Shown piece after piece: positions 56,548 to 64,000 of a DNA stretch of 64,000 nucleotides (position 1 is its first letter; every line of letters starts with the position of its first letter). A program made the position numbers and the translations under genes. Origin of the DNA: Mesobacillus zeae. Lineage in GTDB: Bacteria; Bacillota; Bacilli; Bacillales; Cytobacillaceae. The notes beneath the pieces were generated by a model that worked only from the letters and a program-made list of their open reading frames with translations, did not search any database and was not told where the DNA came from. Location: assembly GCF_003570705.1 (NCBI RefSeq), contig NZ_QWVT01000015.1:124001-188000 (forward strand), given 5' to 3'.

Positions 56548-57636
56548 ATGCAGGACCGGGATTATATGCAGTTGGCAATCGACATGGCCAGAAGCGCATT
56601 AGGACAGACATCACCTAATCCAGCGGTTGGTGCTGTTGTTGTCAAAAACGGCCAGGTTACCGGGCTTGGGGCTCATTTAAGGGCCGGCGAACCGCACGCT
56701 GAAGTGCATGCTCTCAAAATGGCTGGAGAAAAAGCAAATGGAGGAGTTCTTTACGTCACGCTGGAGCCCTGCAGCCATTATGGAAAAACACCTCCTTGTG
56801 CTGATCTTGTAATGAAATCAGGCATCCGGAAAGTGTTTGTTGCTTCTACTGACCCGAATCCCCTTGTCTGCGGCAAAGGCATTGCCAGGCTGAAAGAAGC
56901 CGGAATCGAAGTGCAAACGGGTCTTCTTGAAGAAGAGGCGAATAAGATCAATGAAGTCTTTTTCCATCATATCAAGACAGGGCTTCCTTTTGTCACACTA
57001 AAAACAGCGATGACGTTTGACGGGAAAATTTCGACTGCTTCAGGAGAAAGCAAGTGGATCACAGGCTCTGAGGCACGGGCGGATGTGCAGCAACTGAGGC
57101 ACCGTCATGATGCCATTATGGTTGGCATCGGGACCGTGATTCAGGATAATCCAAGCCTGACCGCAAGGATCCCTGGAGGCGGGAAAAACCCAATTAGGAT
57201 CATTCTTGACTCTAAACTCCTTATCCCGCTTACATCCCGTCTCCTAAATGACAAAGAGGCGTCTGTATGGGTAATTGCTGGCAGAGCACACGACAGAGAG
57301 AAAGCAAGTGATCTAAGGGGCCTCGGGGCGGAAGTGATTGAAATGGAAGGGAGCAGACCTGCGGTTATTCCCCTGTTAAAAGAATTAAGCCGTCGAGGAA
57401 TCACTTCGCTTTTTGTAGAAGGAGGTGCAGAAGTCCACGGGAGCTTTTTAAAAGAGCAGGCATTCCAGCAAATCATTGCTTACATGGCACCAAAGCTTTT
57501 CGGAGGCAGAGATGCCCGAACAGCATTCGGAGGAGAAGGAATTTCGAGAATGGCAGATGCAGCTATGGTTGAGTTTACAGATATCAGCAAGGTTGGCAGT
57601 GATATCAGAATTACGGCTAAACCGGCACGGAGGTGA
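56548..57636 (+). CDS. ribD: Bifunctional riboflavin deaminase/reductase
   Basis: 362 aa. N-terminal deaminase domain with zinc motif PHAEVHAL and PCSHYGKTPPC (about residues 50-85). C-terminal reductase domain with TFDGKISTASGESKWITG, HRHDAIMVGIGTV and FVEGGAEVHGSF. It catalyses the second and third steps from GTP to riboflavin. AAAAGGGGGGTC lies upstream. First gene of the operon. Confidence 0.97.
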   Translation: MQDRDYMQLAIDMARSALGQTSPNPAVGAVVVKNGQVTGLGAHLRAGEPHAEVHALKMAGEKANGGVLYVTLEPCSHYGKTPPCADLVMKSGIRKVFVASTDPNPLVCGKGIARLKEAGIEVQTGLLEEEANKINEVFFHHIKTGLPFVTLKTAMTFDGKISTASGESKWITGSEARADVQQLRHRHDAIMVGIGTVIQDNPSLTARIPGGGKNPIRIILDSKLLIPLTSRLLNDKEASVWVIAGRAHDREKASDLRGLGAEVIEMEGSRPAVIPLLKELSRRGITSLFVEGGAEVHGSFLKEQAFQQIIAYMAPKLFGGRDARTAFGGEGISRMADAAMVEFTDISKVGSDIRITAKPARR

Positions 57637-57642
57637 AACACG

Positions 57643-58290
57643 ATGTTTACAGGGATCATTGAAGAAATAGGAAAAGTTGCTTTCATCAAAAATACGGGAG
57701 ATGCCTACCAGCTCTCCATCCTAGCAAAAAAAGTTGTGTCAGATATTCAGCTTGGTGACAGCATTGCTGTGAACGGTGTCTGCCTAACAGCAGCAAGCTT
57801 AAGCAGTAATGGTTTTACGGCCGACGTTATGCCAGAAACACTCAAAGCGACGAATATGGGGAAATTGAAACCTGGCTCCTCCGTCAACCTTGAACGGGCC
57901 ATAGCAGCTGGCGGACGTTTCGGTGGGCATTTTGTTTCAGGGCATGTCGATGGTACGGGCAAAATCATCAGAAAACAACAGCTTGGTAATGCAGTTCAGT
58001 ACGAAATCGGAACCAGTGAAGAAATGATGGAAGGACTGATTGTAAAAGGCTCTGTGGCAGTAGACGGTACAAGCCTGACTGTTTTTGAAGTATCGCAGGG
58101 CAGTTTCACATTGTCGCTCATTCCGCATACACTTACGGGCACCATCCTTGGAGAAAAAGAGTGCGGAGACCCTGTCAATATTGAAAGCGACATGATTGGC
58201 AAGTATGTAGGCCACTTTATAAAAGGAATGAAATGTTCTAACAAGACATCCATCAGCGAGGCGTTTTTGCAGGAAAACGGATTTATGTAG
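57643..58290 (+). CDS. ribE: Riboflavin synthase alpha subunit
   Basis: 215 aa. [12 protein letters not shown] starts the first barrel (SVNGVCLTA...[24 protein letters not shown]). The second repeats it ([29 protein letters not shown]). It dismutates 6,7-dimethyl-8-ribityllumazine to riboflavin. CGGAGGTGAAACACG lies upstream, six bases after ribD. Confidence 0.97.
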   Translation: MFTGIIEEIGKVAFIKNTGDAYQLSILAKKVVSDIQLGDSIAVNGVCLTAASLSSNGFTADVMPETLKATNMGKLKPGSSVNLERAIAAGGRFGGHFVSGHVDGTGKIIRKQQLGNAVQYEIGTSEEMMEGLIVKGSVAVDGTSLTVFEVSQGSFTLSLIPHTLTGTILGEKECGDPVNIESDMIGKYVGHFIKGMKCSNKTSISEAFLQENGFM

Positions 58291-58304
58291 AAGGAGGACT
58301 GGCC

Positions 58305-59498
58305 ATGTTTAATACGATTGAAGAAGCAATCGACGATTTGAAAGCTGGAAAAATAGTCATCGTTTGCGATGATGAGGACCGTGAAAATGAAGGGGATTTT
58401 ATCGCACTTGCTGAGAAGGCCACATCTGAGGTCATCAATTTTATGGTCACTCATGGCAGGGGTCTTGTCTGCGTCCCAGTGGATGAAGAGATTGCCAGCA
58501 GGCTCGAACTTGATTATATGACAAGCCACAACACGGACCCGCATGGCACTGCCTTCACGGTTAGTGTCGACCATAAAAGCTCGACGACAGGGATTTCTGC
58601 ATTGGAACGGAGCCAGACCGTCAAGGAACTCATCCGGCCGGACTCTAAGCCTGTCGATTTCAAAAGGCCTGGCCACATTTTCCCGTTGATCAGCAAAAGG
58701 GGCGGGGTTTTAAGAAGGGCAGGGCATACAGAAGCAGCTGTCGATCTGGCAAAGCTCGCCGGTGCCGCTCCCGCCGGCGTGATTTGCGAAATTATGAACG
58801 AAGATGGATCGATGGCACGTGTGCCGCAGCTGAGGGAAATTGCAGACAGGTTTAATATCAAAATGATCACCATCAAGGATTTGATCAGCTACCGGCACCT
58901 CAGGGAAAAACTTGTCAGAAGAGAAGTGGAAATATCGCTTCCGACAGAATACGGAAATTTTAAGGCAATTGGCTATTCGAACGTCCTTGATGGCAAGGAG
59001 CATGTTGCACTGGTAAAAGGTGATATCGAAAAAGACTCAGATATATTGGTTCGTGTTCATTCAGAATGCCTTACCGGTGACGTGTTCGGCTCCTGCAGAT
59101 GCGACTGCGGCCCGCAGCTCCATGCTGCATTGATTCAAATAGAGGAAGCTGGCAGCGGTGTGCTTTTATATATGCGGCAGGAAGGCCGGGGAATCGGACT
59201 CCTGAATAAAATGAGAGCTTATAAATTGCAGGAAGAAGGCTATGATACGGTTGAAGCGAATGAAAAGCTTGGTTTTGCCGCAGACTTGCGGGATTACGGA
59301 GTCGGAGCGCAAATTCTCCGTGATCTCGGGATTTCAAGGATGAGGCTTCTGACGAATAATCCAAGGAAAATAAACGGTCTTGCCGGTTACGGGCTGGAAG
59401 TAACAGAGCGCGTGCCGATCCAGATGGATTTCAATAAAGATAACGAAAGTTATTTAAAAACAAAAAAAAATAAACTTGGGCATTTGTTCACATTTTAA
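58305..59498 (+). CDS. ribBA: Bifunctional DHBP synthase/GTP cyclohydrolase II
   Basis: 397 aa. N-terminal DHBP synthase domain with [11 protein letters not shown] (about residues 25-35) and [14 protein letters not shown]-terminal GTP cyclohydrolase II has the zinc motif [15 protein letters not shown] (about 250-265), RQEGRGIGL and LLTNNPRK. It supplies both substrates of lumazine synthesis. AGAAGGAGGACTGGCC lies upstream. Confidence 0.97.
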   Translation: MFNTIEEAIDDLKAGKIVIVCDDEDRENEGDFIALAEKATSEVINFMVTHGRGLVCVPVDEEIASRLELDYMTSHNTDPHGTAFTVSVDHKSSTTGISALERSQTVKELIRPDSKPVDFKRPGHIFPLISKRGGVLRRAGHTEAAVDLAKLAGAAPAGVICEIMNEDGSMARVPQLREIADRFNIKMITIKDLISYRHLREKLVRREVEISLPTEYGNFKAIGYSNVLDGKEHVALVKGDIEKDSDILVRVHSECLTGDVFGSCRCDCGPQLHAALIQIEEAGSGVLLYMRQEGRGIGLLNKMRAYKLQEEGYDTVEANEKLGFAADLRDYGVGAQILRDLGISRMRLLTNNPRKINGLAGYGLEVTERVPIQMDFNKDNESYLKTKKNKLGHLFTF

Positions 59499-59515
59499 AA
59501 CAGGAGGAATCAGTG

Positions 59516-59983
59516 ATGGGAAAAACATTTGAAGGACATTTAGTCGGTACAGGGTTAAAAGTGGGAATCGTTGTGGGACGGTTCAATGAGTTCATTACAA
59601 GCAAACTGCTCGGCGGTGCTCTGGATGCACTTAGAAGGCACGGGGTTGAGGAAGAAAACATTGACACAGCATGGGTGCCGGGAGCCTTTGAAATTCCGCT
59701 TGTTGCCCAAAAGCTTGCAGAGAGCGGGCGTTATGATGCAGTCATCACACTTGGAACGGTCATCCGCGGGGCAACCCCGCATTTTGACTATGTATGCAAT
59801 GAATCGGCGAAAGGAATTTCCGCAGCTTCTCTGAAATCAGGGATTCCTGTCATTTTCGGAGTGCTGACAACGGAATCAATTGAGCAGGCGATTGAAAGGG
59901 CAGGGACAAAAGCTGGCAACAAAGGCTGGGATGCAGCATCTGCAGCGATTGAAATGGCGAGTTTGATGAGAAGCATCGGCTGA
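59516..59983 (+). CDS. ribH: 6,7-dimethyl-8-ribityllumazine synthase
   Basis: 155 aa. [58 protein letters not shown] (catalytic His) and [19 protein letters not shown] are conserved. It forms the icosahedral capsid in Bacillus. ACAGGAGGAATC fits ATG 59516; a GTG three bases before is possible. Last gene of the operon; ribT is not present. Confidence 0.96.
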   Translation: MGKTFEGHLVGTGLKVGIVVGRFNEFITSKLLGGALDALRRHGVEEENIDTAWVPGAFEIPLVAQKLAESGRYDAVITLGTVIRGATPHFDYVCNESAKGISAASLKSGIPVIFGVLTTESIEQAIERAGTKAGNKGWDAASAAIEMASLMRSIG

Positions 59984-60001
59984 TATTTTAATAGGAAAGT
60001 T

Positions 60002-60010
60002 TGCTATAAT
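60002..60010 (+). promoter_or_regulatory. Extended -10 promoter for exoA
   Basis: TGCTATAAT is a perfect extended -10 with no clear -35, 64 bases before the exoA ATG. It immediately precedes a hairpin. Confidence 0.5.
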
Positions 60011-60012
60011 CT

Positions 60013-60044
60013 TAGGGATAACCTTTTATGGTTATCCCTTTGAC
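60013..60044 (+). terminator. Terminator after the rib operon
   Basis: AGGGATAACC-TTTTAT-GGTTATCCCTTT, a 10-bp perfect stem with a short T tract between ribH and exoA. Confidence 0.65.
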
Positions 60045-60073
60045 ATGGAAAAAAGCTTCTTGGAGGAAACAAG

Positions 60074-60829
60074 ATGAAATTAATCTCATGGAACGTTAAT
60101 GGCCTAAGGGCATGCTGCAAAAAAGGGTTTCTTGATTATTTTACAGAGACGGACGCCGATTTCTTCTGCATACAGGAAACAAAGCTTCAGGAAGGGCAAA
60201 TTGATTTGCAGCCTGAAGGCTATACTCATTACTGGCATTACGCAGTCAAAAAAGGCTATTCAGGTACAGCCATTTTTACGAAACACAAGCCGCTCTCGGT
60301 ATCTTATGGAATTGGGCTTGATCAATATGATTCGGAAGGGCGAGCAATTACACTTGAACTTGAGTCTTTTTATCTTGTGAATGTGTATACGCCCAATTCG
60401 CAGCGGGATTTGGCCCGGCTGCCTTTCCGCCTCAAGTGGGAAGACAGGCTAAGGGAGTATTTGCAGGAACTTGATGTCCAAAAGCCGGTCATTCTGTGCG
60501 GCGATTTGAATGTCGCCCATAACGAAATAGATTTAAAGAATCCCAAAAGCAATAAAGGAAATTCAGGATTCACCGATGAAGAACGTCAAAAAATGTCCGA
60601 CCTGCTTAGCAGCGGCTTTGTCGATACTTTTCGAAGTCTGCACCCTGATGAGGAAGGGGCCTATACGTGGTGGTCCTATATGAATAAAGTCAGGGAAAGG
60701 AATATTGGCTGGCGCATTGACTATTTTATCGTTTCTGAACGACTGATCCCAATGGTGGCTAACGCTGCCATCCAGCCGGAAATCATGGGAAGCGATCATT
60801 GCCCAATCCTACTAGAAATGTCGCTGTAA
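60074..60829 (+). CDS. exoA: Exodeoxyribonuclease III (AP endonuclease)
   Basis: 251 aa, full length. LISWNVNGLRA, FFCIQETKLQEGQ (metal Glu), VVNVYTPNSQ-type segment (LVNVYTPNSQRDLARL), LCGDLNVAHNEIDL and RIDYFIVSERL...GSDHCPILLEM (catalytic Asp-His) are intact. It cleaves DNA at abasic sites in base-excision repair. TTGGAGGAAACAAG lies upstream. Confidence 0.96.
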   Translation: MKLISWNVNGLRACCKKGFLDYFTETDADFFCIQETKLQEGQIDLQPEGYTHYWHYAVKKGYSGTAIFTKHKPLSVSYGIGLDQYDSEGRAITLELESFYLVNVYTPNSQRDLARLPFRLKWEDRLREYLQELDVQKPVILCGDLNVAHNEIDLKNPKSNKGNSGFTDEERQKMSDLLSSGFVDTFRSLHPDEEGAYTWWSYMNKVRERNIGWRIDYFIVSERLIPMVANAAIQPEIMGSDHCPILLEMSL

Positions 60830-61045
60830 ACAGTGTATGGAGTATGCTGCCTTTCACATAAAAGATAGCATCTTTAAGAAAAAGTCGTCATTACTCAGCT
60901 TTTCATAGTTGGGAAATGGCGATTTCTTGTTTAAGAGATTTTTTGATGGGAACGGTAAGTCGTTGCGTGATTTTAGGAAGAAAATGAATTTTTCCTTCTT
61001 ATTTGCTGTGTTAAATCTTAATGTTGATTTTCTAATAAATTTAAA

Positions 61046-61073
61046 GGGAAACTCCTTTTAAATGGAGTTACCC
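61046..61073 (-). terminator. Terminator of the lipoprotein gene
   Basis: GGGAAACTCC and GGAGTTACCC (one mismatch) form a stem with TTTAAATTT on the minus-strand 3' side. The 256 bases between exoA and the lipoprotein gene otherwise show nothing I can support. Confidence 0.45.
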
Positions 61074-61086
61074 TAATTAAACTAAG

Positions 61087-61449
61087 TTATTTCTCACCAT
61101 GCTTTCCATCCCTAATCGCTTTTCTAAACTTTCCATCTTCTTCTCTAATCGCAATTGCTTCTTCTACACTTATTCCTTTAATCGAATAATATTTTGTACC
61201 TTTTTCATATTCGTTTGAGAAGTTACCAGTGTATGTGCCTTCCATATCGGAATACTTTGTCACTTCTCCAATTTCCTCATTTATTTCGTTTACAAAGTCA
61301 TCACATACTCGATAAATATAACTATCCCACACTACAAATGAAAAAGCCCAGTCTGCTGATGATTTATTAGAATTATCTTCTGAACAACCCGAAATAATCG
61401 TTAAGATGAATGAAAATATCATAGCGATAATAAAAATTCTTCTTTTCAA
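61087..61449 (-). CDS. Putative lipoprotein of unknown function
   Basis: 120 aa. Signal peptide KRRIFIIAMIFSFILTIISGC with lipobox ISGC (Cys22), so it is probably membrane-anchored outside the cell. The mature part contains DWAFSFVVWDSYIYRV and a YTGNFSNEYEKGTKYYSI beta segment. I recognise no family. GAGGAAATC precedes the ATG. Confidence 0.7.
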   Translation of the reverse strand: MKRRIFIIAMIFSFILTIISGCSEDNSNKSSADWAFSFVVWDSYIYRVCDDFVNEINEEIGEVTKYSDMEGTYTGNFSNEYEKGTKYYSIKGISVEEAIAIREEDGKFRKAIRDGKHGEK

Positions 61450-61589
61450 TTGATTTCCTCGTTTCTTTAATTAGACGTTTTTATTTCGATTGAAGTTGCA
61501 AATACTTATTAGTCAAATTTTGAATTTTGATAAACGTAAACTATCATAAGTATCTGTTATTTCAAATACAAATGATGTTAATAGAAATT

Positions 61590-61915
61590 CTTAATATTGT
61601 GTTTTGTACTTTCATTACTACGGCTACCTATATACAAGCACCACGCAAAGTAGTTGTCGAGGTACTCTGTAGTAACACCCTTAAAACGGTCTATCCATTG
61701 TTTCATACGAGAATGGAGACCATTGACATTTTGAATAGGATACAAGCCCTTGATAACGTGTTTGCCATCGTTTGATTTTTAGACGACCACCAACAGAGGA
61801 TGAAGGTTCAACATAGCGTTTTACCCATTGAAACACTCGTTCTTTTTTTGTGTGTGACAAATTGGCGATATGTTTTAACAAGTTACTGAACGCTTTGCTC
61901 AAGCTTACCATATCG
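61590..61915 (-). pseudogene. Transposase remnant (IS1595-like)
   Basis: On the minus strand, SHTKKERVFQWVKRYVEPSSSVGGRLK then, after a frame change near 61755, GLYPIQNVNGLHSRMKQW and IDRFKGVTTEYLDNYFAW. The last segment is the typical C-terminus of IS1595-type transposases (VNxLHSRxKxWxxxFxGV). The N-terminal domain and terminal repeats are absent. A degraded insertion sequence. Confidence 0.65.
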
Positions 61916-61924
61916 CCCGAATGT

Positions 61925-62574
61925 GTGTTCTTATATTGAACTAAGTATTTAGATAGGTAGCAAATATCAACATTTACCTTTTACAGAGCCTTCTTATTAA
62001 TAGGCTATCATAGTATCTTCTGCCCGGTGTCATTCTCCCGGCATATTTCTCCACAGACAGACCTCTGTTACCCGTTACCGAACTATTATTCTGAGAGATG
62101 TTGAAACTTCAAAATGTGATATTCCCGATAAGCTCGCGGTTATTCCCGATAAGCTCATGGTTATTCCCGATAAGCAGTGATATATTCTCGATCAACGTAA
62201 ATATATTCCTATTAGATGTGATTTACATCCACTTATGTTGATATATGTAAATATCAAGCAATCATTCTCACCTGAATGCTGACAGCGCTTAACGGGTCGC
62301 TCTGCCTTTTTTTAAAGCTGGGTTTTTCGCCAGAATGGATTAACCTTATGTTGAGGCTTTATTAATGAAGGAACTTATGTGGATTGATGCAATGAGAATA
62401 GAAGTTTTCCACCGGTAAAATCGTATAAATCAGGTCATCGGATAACTGTTTTAAATTTTGTCATAAAATATATTCCGTCTTCAAACTAATTGTTATATAC
62501 TATATATGAAAAAGCATAACACAAATACATGTGCTTTATAAAAGGTATATCATATATCGAAAAAATAGAGGGCG
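61925..62574. other. Gene-free region with tandem repeats upstream of ccpN
   Basis: 650 bases, AT-rich, with no supported reading frame. It holds the 21-bp tandem repeat (62121-62204) and a second short palindrome-rich stretch. For ccpN, an AT-rich promoter-like stretch TTGTTATATACTATATATGA lies at about 62490-62510. Confidence 0.5.
62121..62204. repeat. 21-bp tandem repeat, about four units
   Basis: ATTCCCGATAAGC begins at 62121, 62142 and 62163, with a degenerate fourth unit (ATTCTCGATCAACG) at 62184. The period is exactly 21 bp, two helical turns. Units 1 and 2 differ at only two or three bases. Confidence 0.75.
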
Positions 62575-63213
62575 GTGACTATTATTAAACTTACGAAACG
62601 GCAGGAGGAAATTCTGCTCATCGTTAAAAAGGATGGACCGATCACCGGTAAACAGATTGCTGATAAGCTGTCCCTAACGAGGGCTACGCTGAGGCCCGAC
62701 CTTGCCATACTGACAATGGCCGGAAGTCTCGAGGCCAAACCAAGGGTCGGATATTACTTCAATCCAAACACTGAATTGAAGAAGCATGCGGCGGACATCG
62801 CGAGCCAGATTGTCAATGACTATAAGGCACACCCGATTGTCGTCCAAAAATCCACATCTGTATATGACGCCATCGTCCAGATTTTTCTTGAAGATGTCGG
62901 AACTCTTTATGCCGTGGATAAAAATGGATTCTTATCCGGTGTGATTTCACGCAAAGATCTCCTCCGTGCAGCCATAGGCAATACTAATCTTGAGGAATTG
63001 CCTGTAAGCGTCATCATGACCAGAATGCCTAATATTGTGACTGTCAAGCCCGAGGAGACACTTCTTGACGCGGCAAAGAAACTGATCCATAACCATATCG
63101 ACTCGCTTCCAGTCGTAAGGGAAAGTGAGACTGAACCTAATATGATTGAAGTAATCGGGCGCATCACAAAGACAACGATAACGAGAGCTTACGCAGAAAT
63201 GCTGGAAATTTAA
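62575..63213 (+). CDS. ccpN: CcpN-type transcriptional repressor
   Basis: 212 aa. Winged helix (LTKRQEEILLIVKKDGPITGKQIADKL, LTRATLRPDLAILTM, residues 5-60) and two CBS domains (HPIVVQKSTSVYDAIVQIFLEDVGTLYAVD and VIMTRMPNIVTVKPEETLLDAAKKLIHNHIDSLPVV). It represses gluconeogenic genes in B. subtilis in response to ATP/ADP. GTG start; AGAGGGC is close to it, so the start is somewhat uncertain. Confidence 0.92.
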   Translation: MTIIKLTKRQEEILLIVKKDGPITGKQIADKLSLTRATLRPDLAILTMAGSLEAKPRVGYYFNPNTELKKHAADIASQIVNDYKAHPIVVQKSTSVYDAIVQIFLEDVGTLYAVDKNGFLSGVISRKDLLRAAIGNTNLEELPVSVIMTRMPNIVTVKPEETLLDAAKKLIHNHIDSLPVVRESETEPNMIEVIGRITKTTITRAYAEMLEI

Positions 63214-63230
63214 CACTGGAGGAAGTGATT

Positions 63231-64000
63231 ATGGATTTGAACAAAAAGGAAGTAGTCTACGTTGTATCCGATTCAGTTGGCGAAACAGCTGAATTTGTCG
63301 TAAAGGCGGTTGCCACCCAGTTCAATGGAGGGCAGGTTGACATTCGAAGGAGCTCTTACGTAGAAGACCATGAAGATATTGAAGATGTGATTATTCTTGC
63401 CAGACAGACTAAGTCCATCATTGCGTACACCATCGTCATTCAGGATCTTAAGAAATATCTGGACAGAAGGGCAGCAGAAGAAGGAATTATGGCAGTAGAC
63501 CTTCTGAATCCACTGCTTAGCGCTTTTACAAAGAAGTTTGACAAAGATCCGAACAACCAGCCTGGAATGATGAGAAAGCTTGATGACGATTATTTCAGAA
63601 AGATTGAAGCAATCGAGTTTGCCGTCAAATACGACGACGGCCGTGATCCGCGCGGAGTCCTTAGGGCTGATATTGTACTGGCTGGCGTGTCAAGAACCTC
63701 AAAGACACCATTATCCATGTACCTTGCCCACAAGCGCTTCAAGGTTGCAAACGTTCCGCTTGTGCCGGAAGTAAAGCCTCCAGATGAGCTGTTCAAGGTA
63801 CCTCGCGGCAAGGTGGTCGGGCTAATTATTTCACCTGATAAATTGAATGAAATCCGGAAAGAAAGGCTGAAAGCTCTCGGCCTGACTTCACAGGCAAATT
63901 ACGCAAGCTATGAGCGCATTCTTGAAGAGCTTGATTACGCTGAAAAAATCATGAAACGGGTCGGCTGCCCGATTATCAATGTTTCTAATAAAGCAGTAGA
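63231..64000 (+). CDS. yqfL: Pyruvate,phosphate dikinase regulatory protein (YqfL), partial
   Basis: 256 codons to the window edge; the family is about 270 aa, so only the last residues are missing. VVYVVSDSVGETAEFVVKAV at the start and the P-loop GVSRTSKTPLSMYLAHKRFKVANVPLV (about 152-178) mark the DUF299 serine/threonine kinase-phosphorylase family. GGAGGAAGTGATT precedes ATG 63231. It lies 18 bases after ccpN, the conserved Bacillus pair controlling carbon flow. Confidence 0.93.
   Translation, partial: MDLNKKEVVYVVSDSVGETAEFVVKAVATQFNGGQVDIRRSSYVEDHEDIEDVIILARQTKSIIAYTIVIQDLKKYLDRRAAEEGIMAVDLLNPLLSAFTKKFDKDPNNQPGMMRKLDDDYFRKIEAIEFAVKYDDGRDPRGVLRADIVLAGVSRTSKTPLSMYLAHKRFKVANVPLVPEVKPPDELFKVPRGKVVGLIISPDKLNEIRKERLKALGLTSQANYASYERILEELDYAEKIMKRVGCPIINVSNKAV

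Noticed and set aside
57996-58676. 226-aa minus-strand frame across ribE and ribBA
   Set aside because: Antisense shadow over two strongly conserved genes.
61527-61775. 82-aa plus-strand frame over the transposase remnant
   Set aside because: The minus strand gives recognisable transposase sequence; the plus-strand frame lacks a ribosome binding site.
62121-62204. CRISPR array
   Set aside because: Repeats are 21 bp directly adjacent with no unique spacers, and no cas genes are present.

Overview
The window looks like a chromosomal segment of a low-to-mid GC Firmicute of the Bacillaceae. The host genes are typical of that group: a qoxABCD quinol oxidase operon, a cyclophilin, an FMN-riboswitch-controlled ribDE-ribBA-ribH operon, exoA, and the ccpN/yqfL regulator pair. 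Ribosome binding sites are strong (AGGAGG type), with frequent TTG and GTG starts. I had no database access. Family names come from recognising motifs, length and gene order.

Layout. 1-12.9 kb is host DNA: a ferritin-like protein, several small proteins, a decayed formate dehydrogenase locus (fdhA' joined to 'fdhD), mug, a candidate small RNA, ppiB, qoxABCD on the minus strand, a small exported protein with its partner, an alpha/beta hydrolase and a SUV3-like helicase. 12.95-14.05 kb is a 1.1-kb scar of an older integrated element, with a decayed tyrosine integrase, a zinc-ribbon protein and a tRNA-like structure. 14.05-56.28 kb is an apparently complete tailed prophage of siphovirus type, about 42.2 kb. 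56.27-60.0 kb is the FMN riboswitch and riboflavin operon. 60-64 kb is exoA, a lipoprotein gene, a transposase remnant, a 21-bp tandem repeat, ccpN and the 5' part of yqfL.

Prophage organisation. A minus-strand large serine integrase lies next to attL. A lysogeny switch (XRE repressor and divergent Cro-like gene) is followed by a long run of small early genes. These include a YqaI-like protein, Gp157, an ERF single-strand annealing protein, two YopX-like proteins, a second XRE/antirepressor switch, a replication initiator with a DnaC-type loader, HNH proteins, SSB, a dUTPase and a PDDEXK-like nuclease. An ArpU-type late regulator and tRNA-like elements precede the head genes (terS, terL, portal, Mu F-like, scaffold, capsid), connectors, and tail genes (major tail protein, a frameshifted chaperone, tape measure, Dit, adsorption proteins, Tal). 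Then come lysis genes (XhlA, holin, amidase) and a right-end cassette with an FtsK-like ATPase and a replication-relaxation protein.

Most notable observation. The prophage sits inside the 5' end of the FMN riboswitch. The 11-bp core CCTTCGGGGTC occurs at both prophage ends. Each phage side carries one copy of a perfect 16-bp arm in inverted orientation, which reconstructs a 57-bp dyad attP. A third core copy at 12955 follows an extended -10 promoter. This suggests that the original rib promoter was separated from its aptamer by two successive integrations, and that rib transcription may now start from the phage right end. Other points of interest are an HNH gene inserted at the start of ssb with a leftover ssb start, a recurring motif between early genes, and an adsorption module placed between Dit and Tal.
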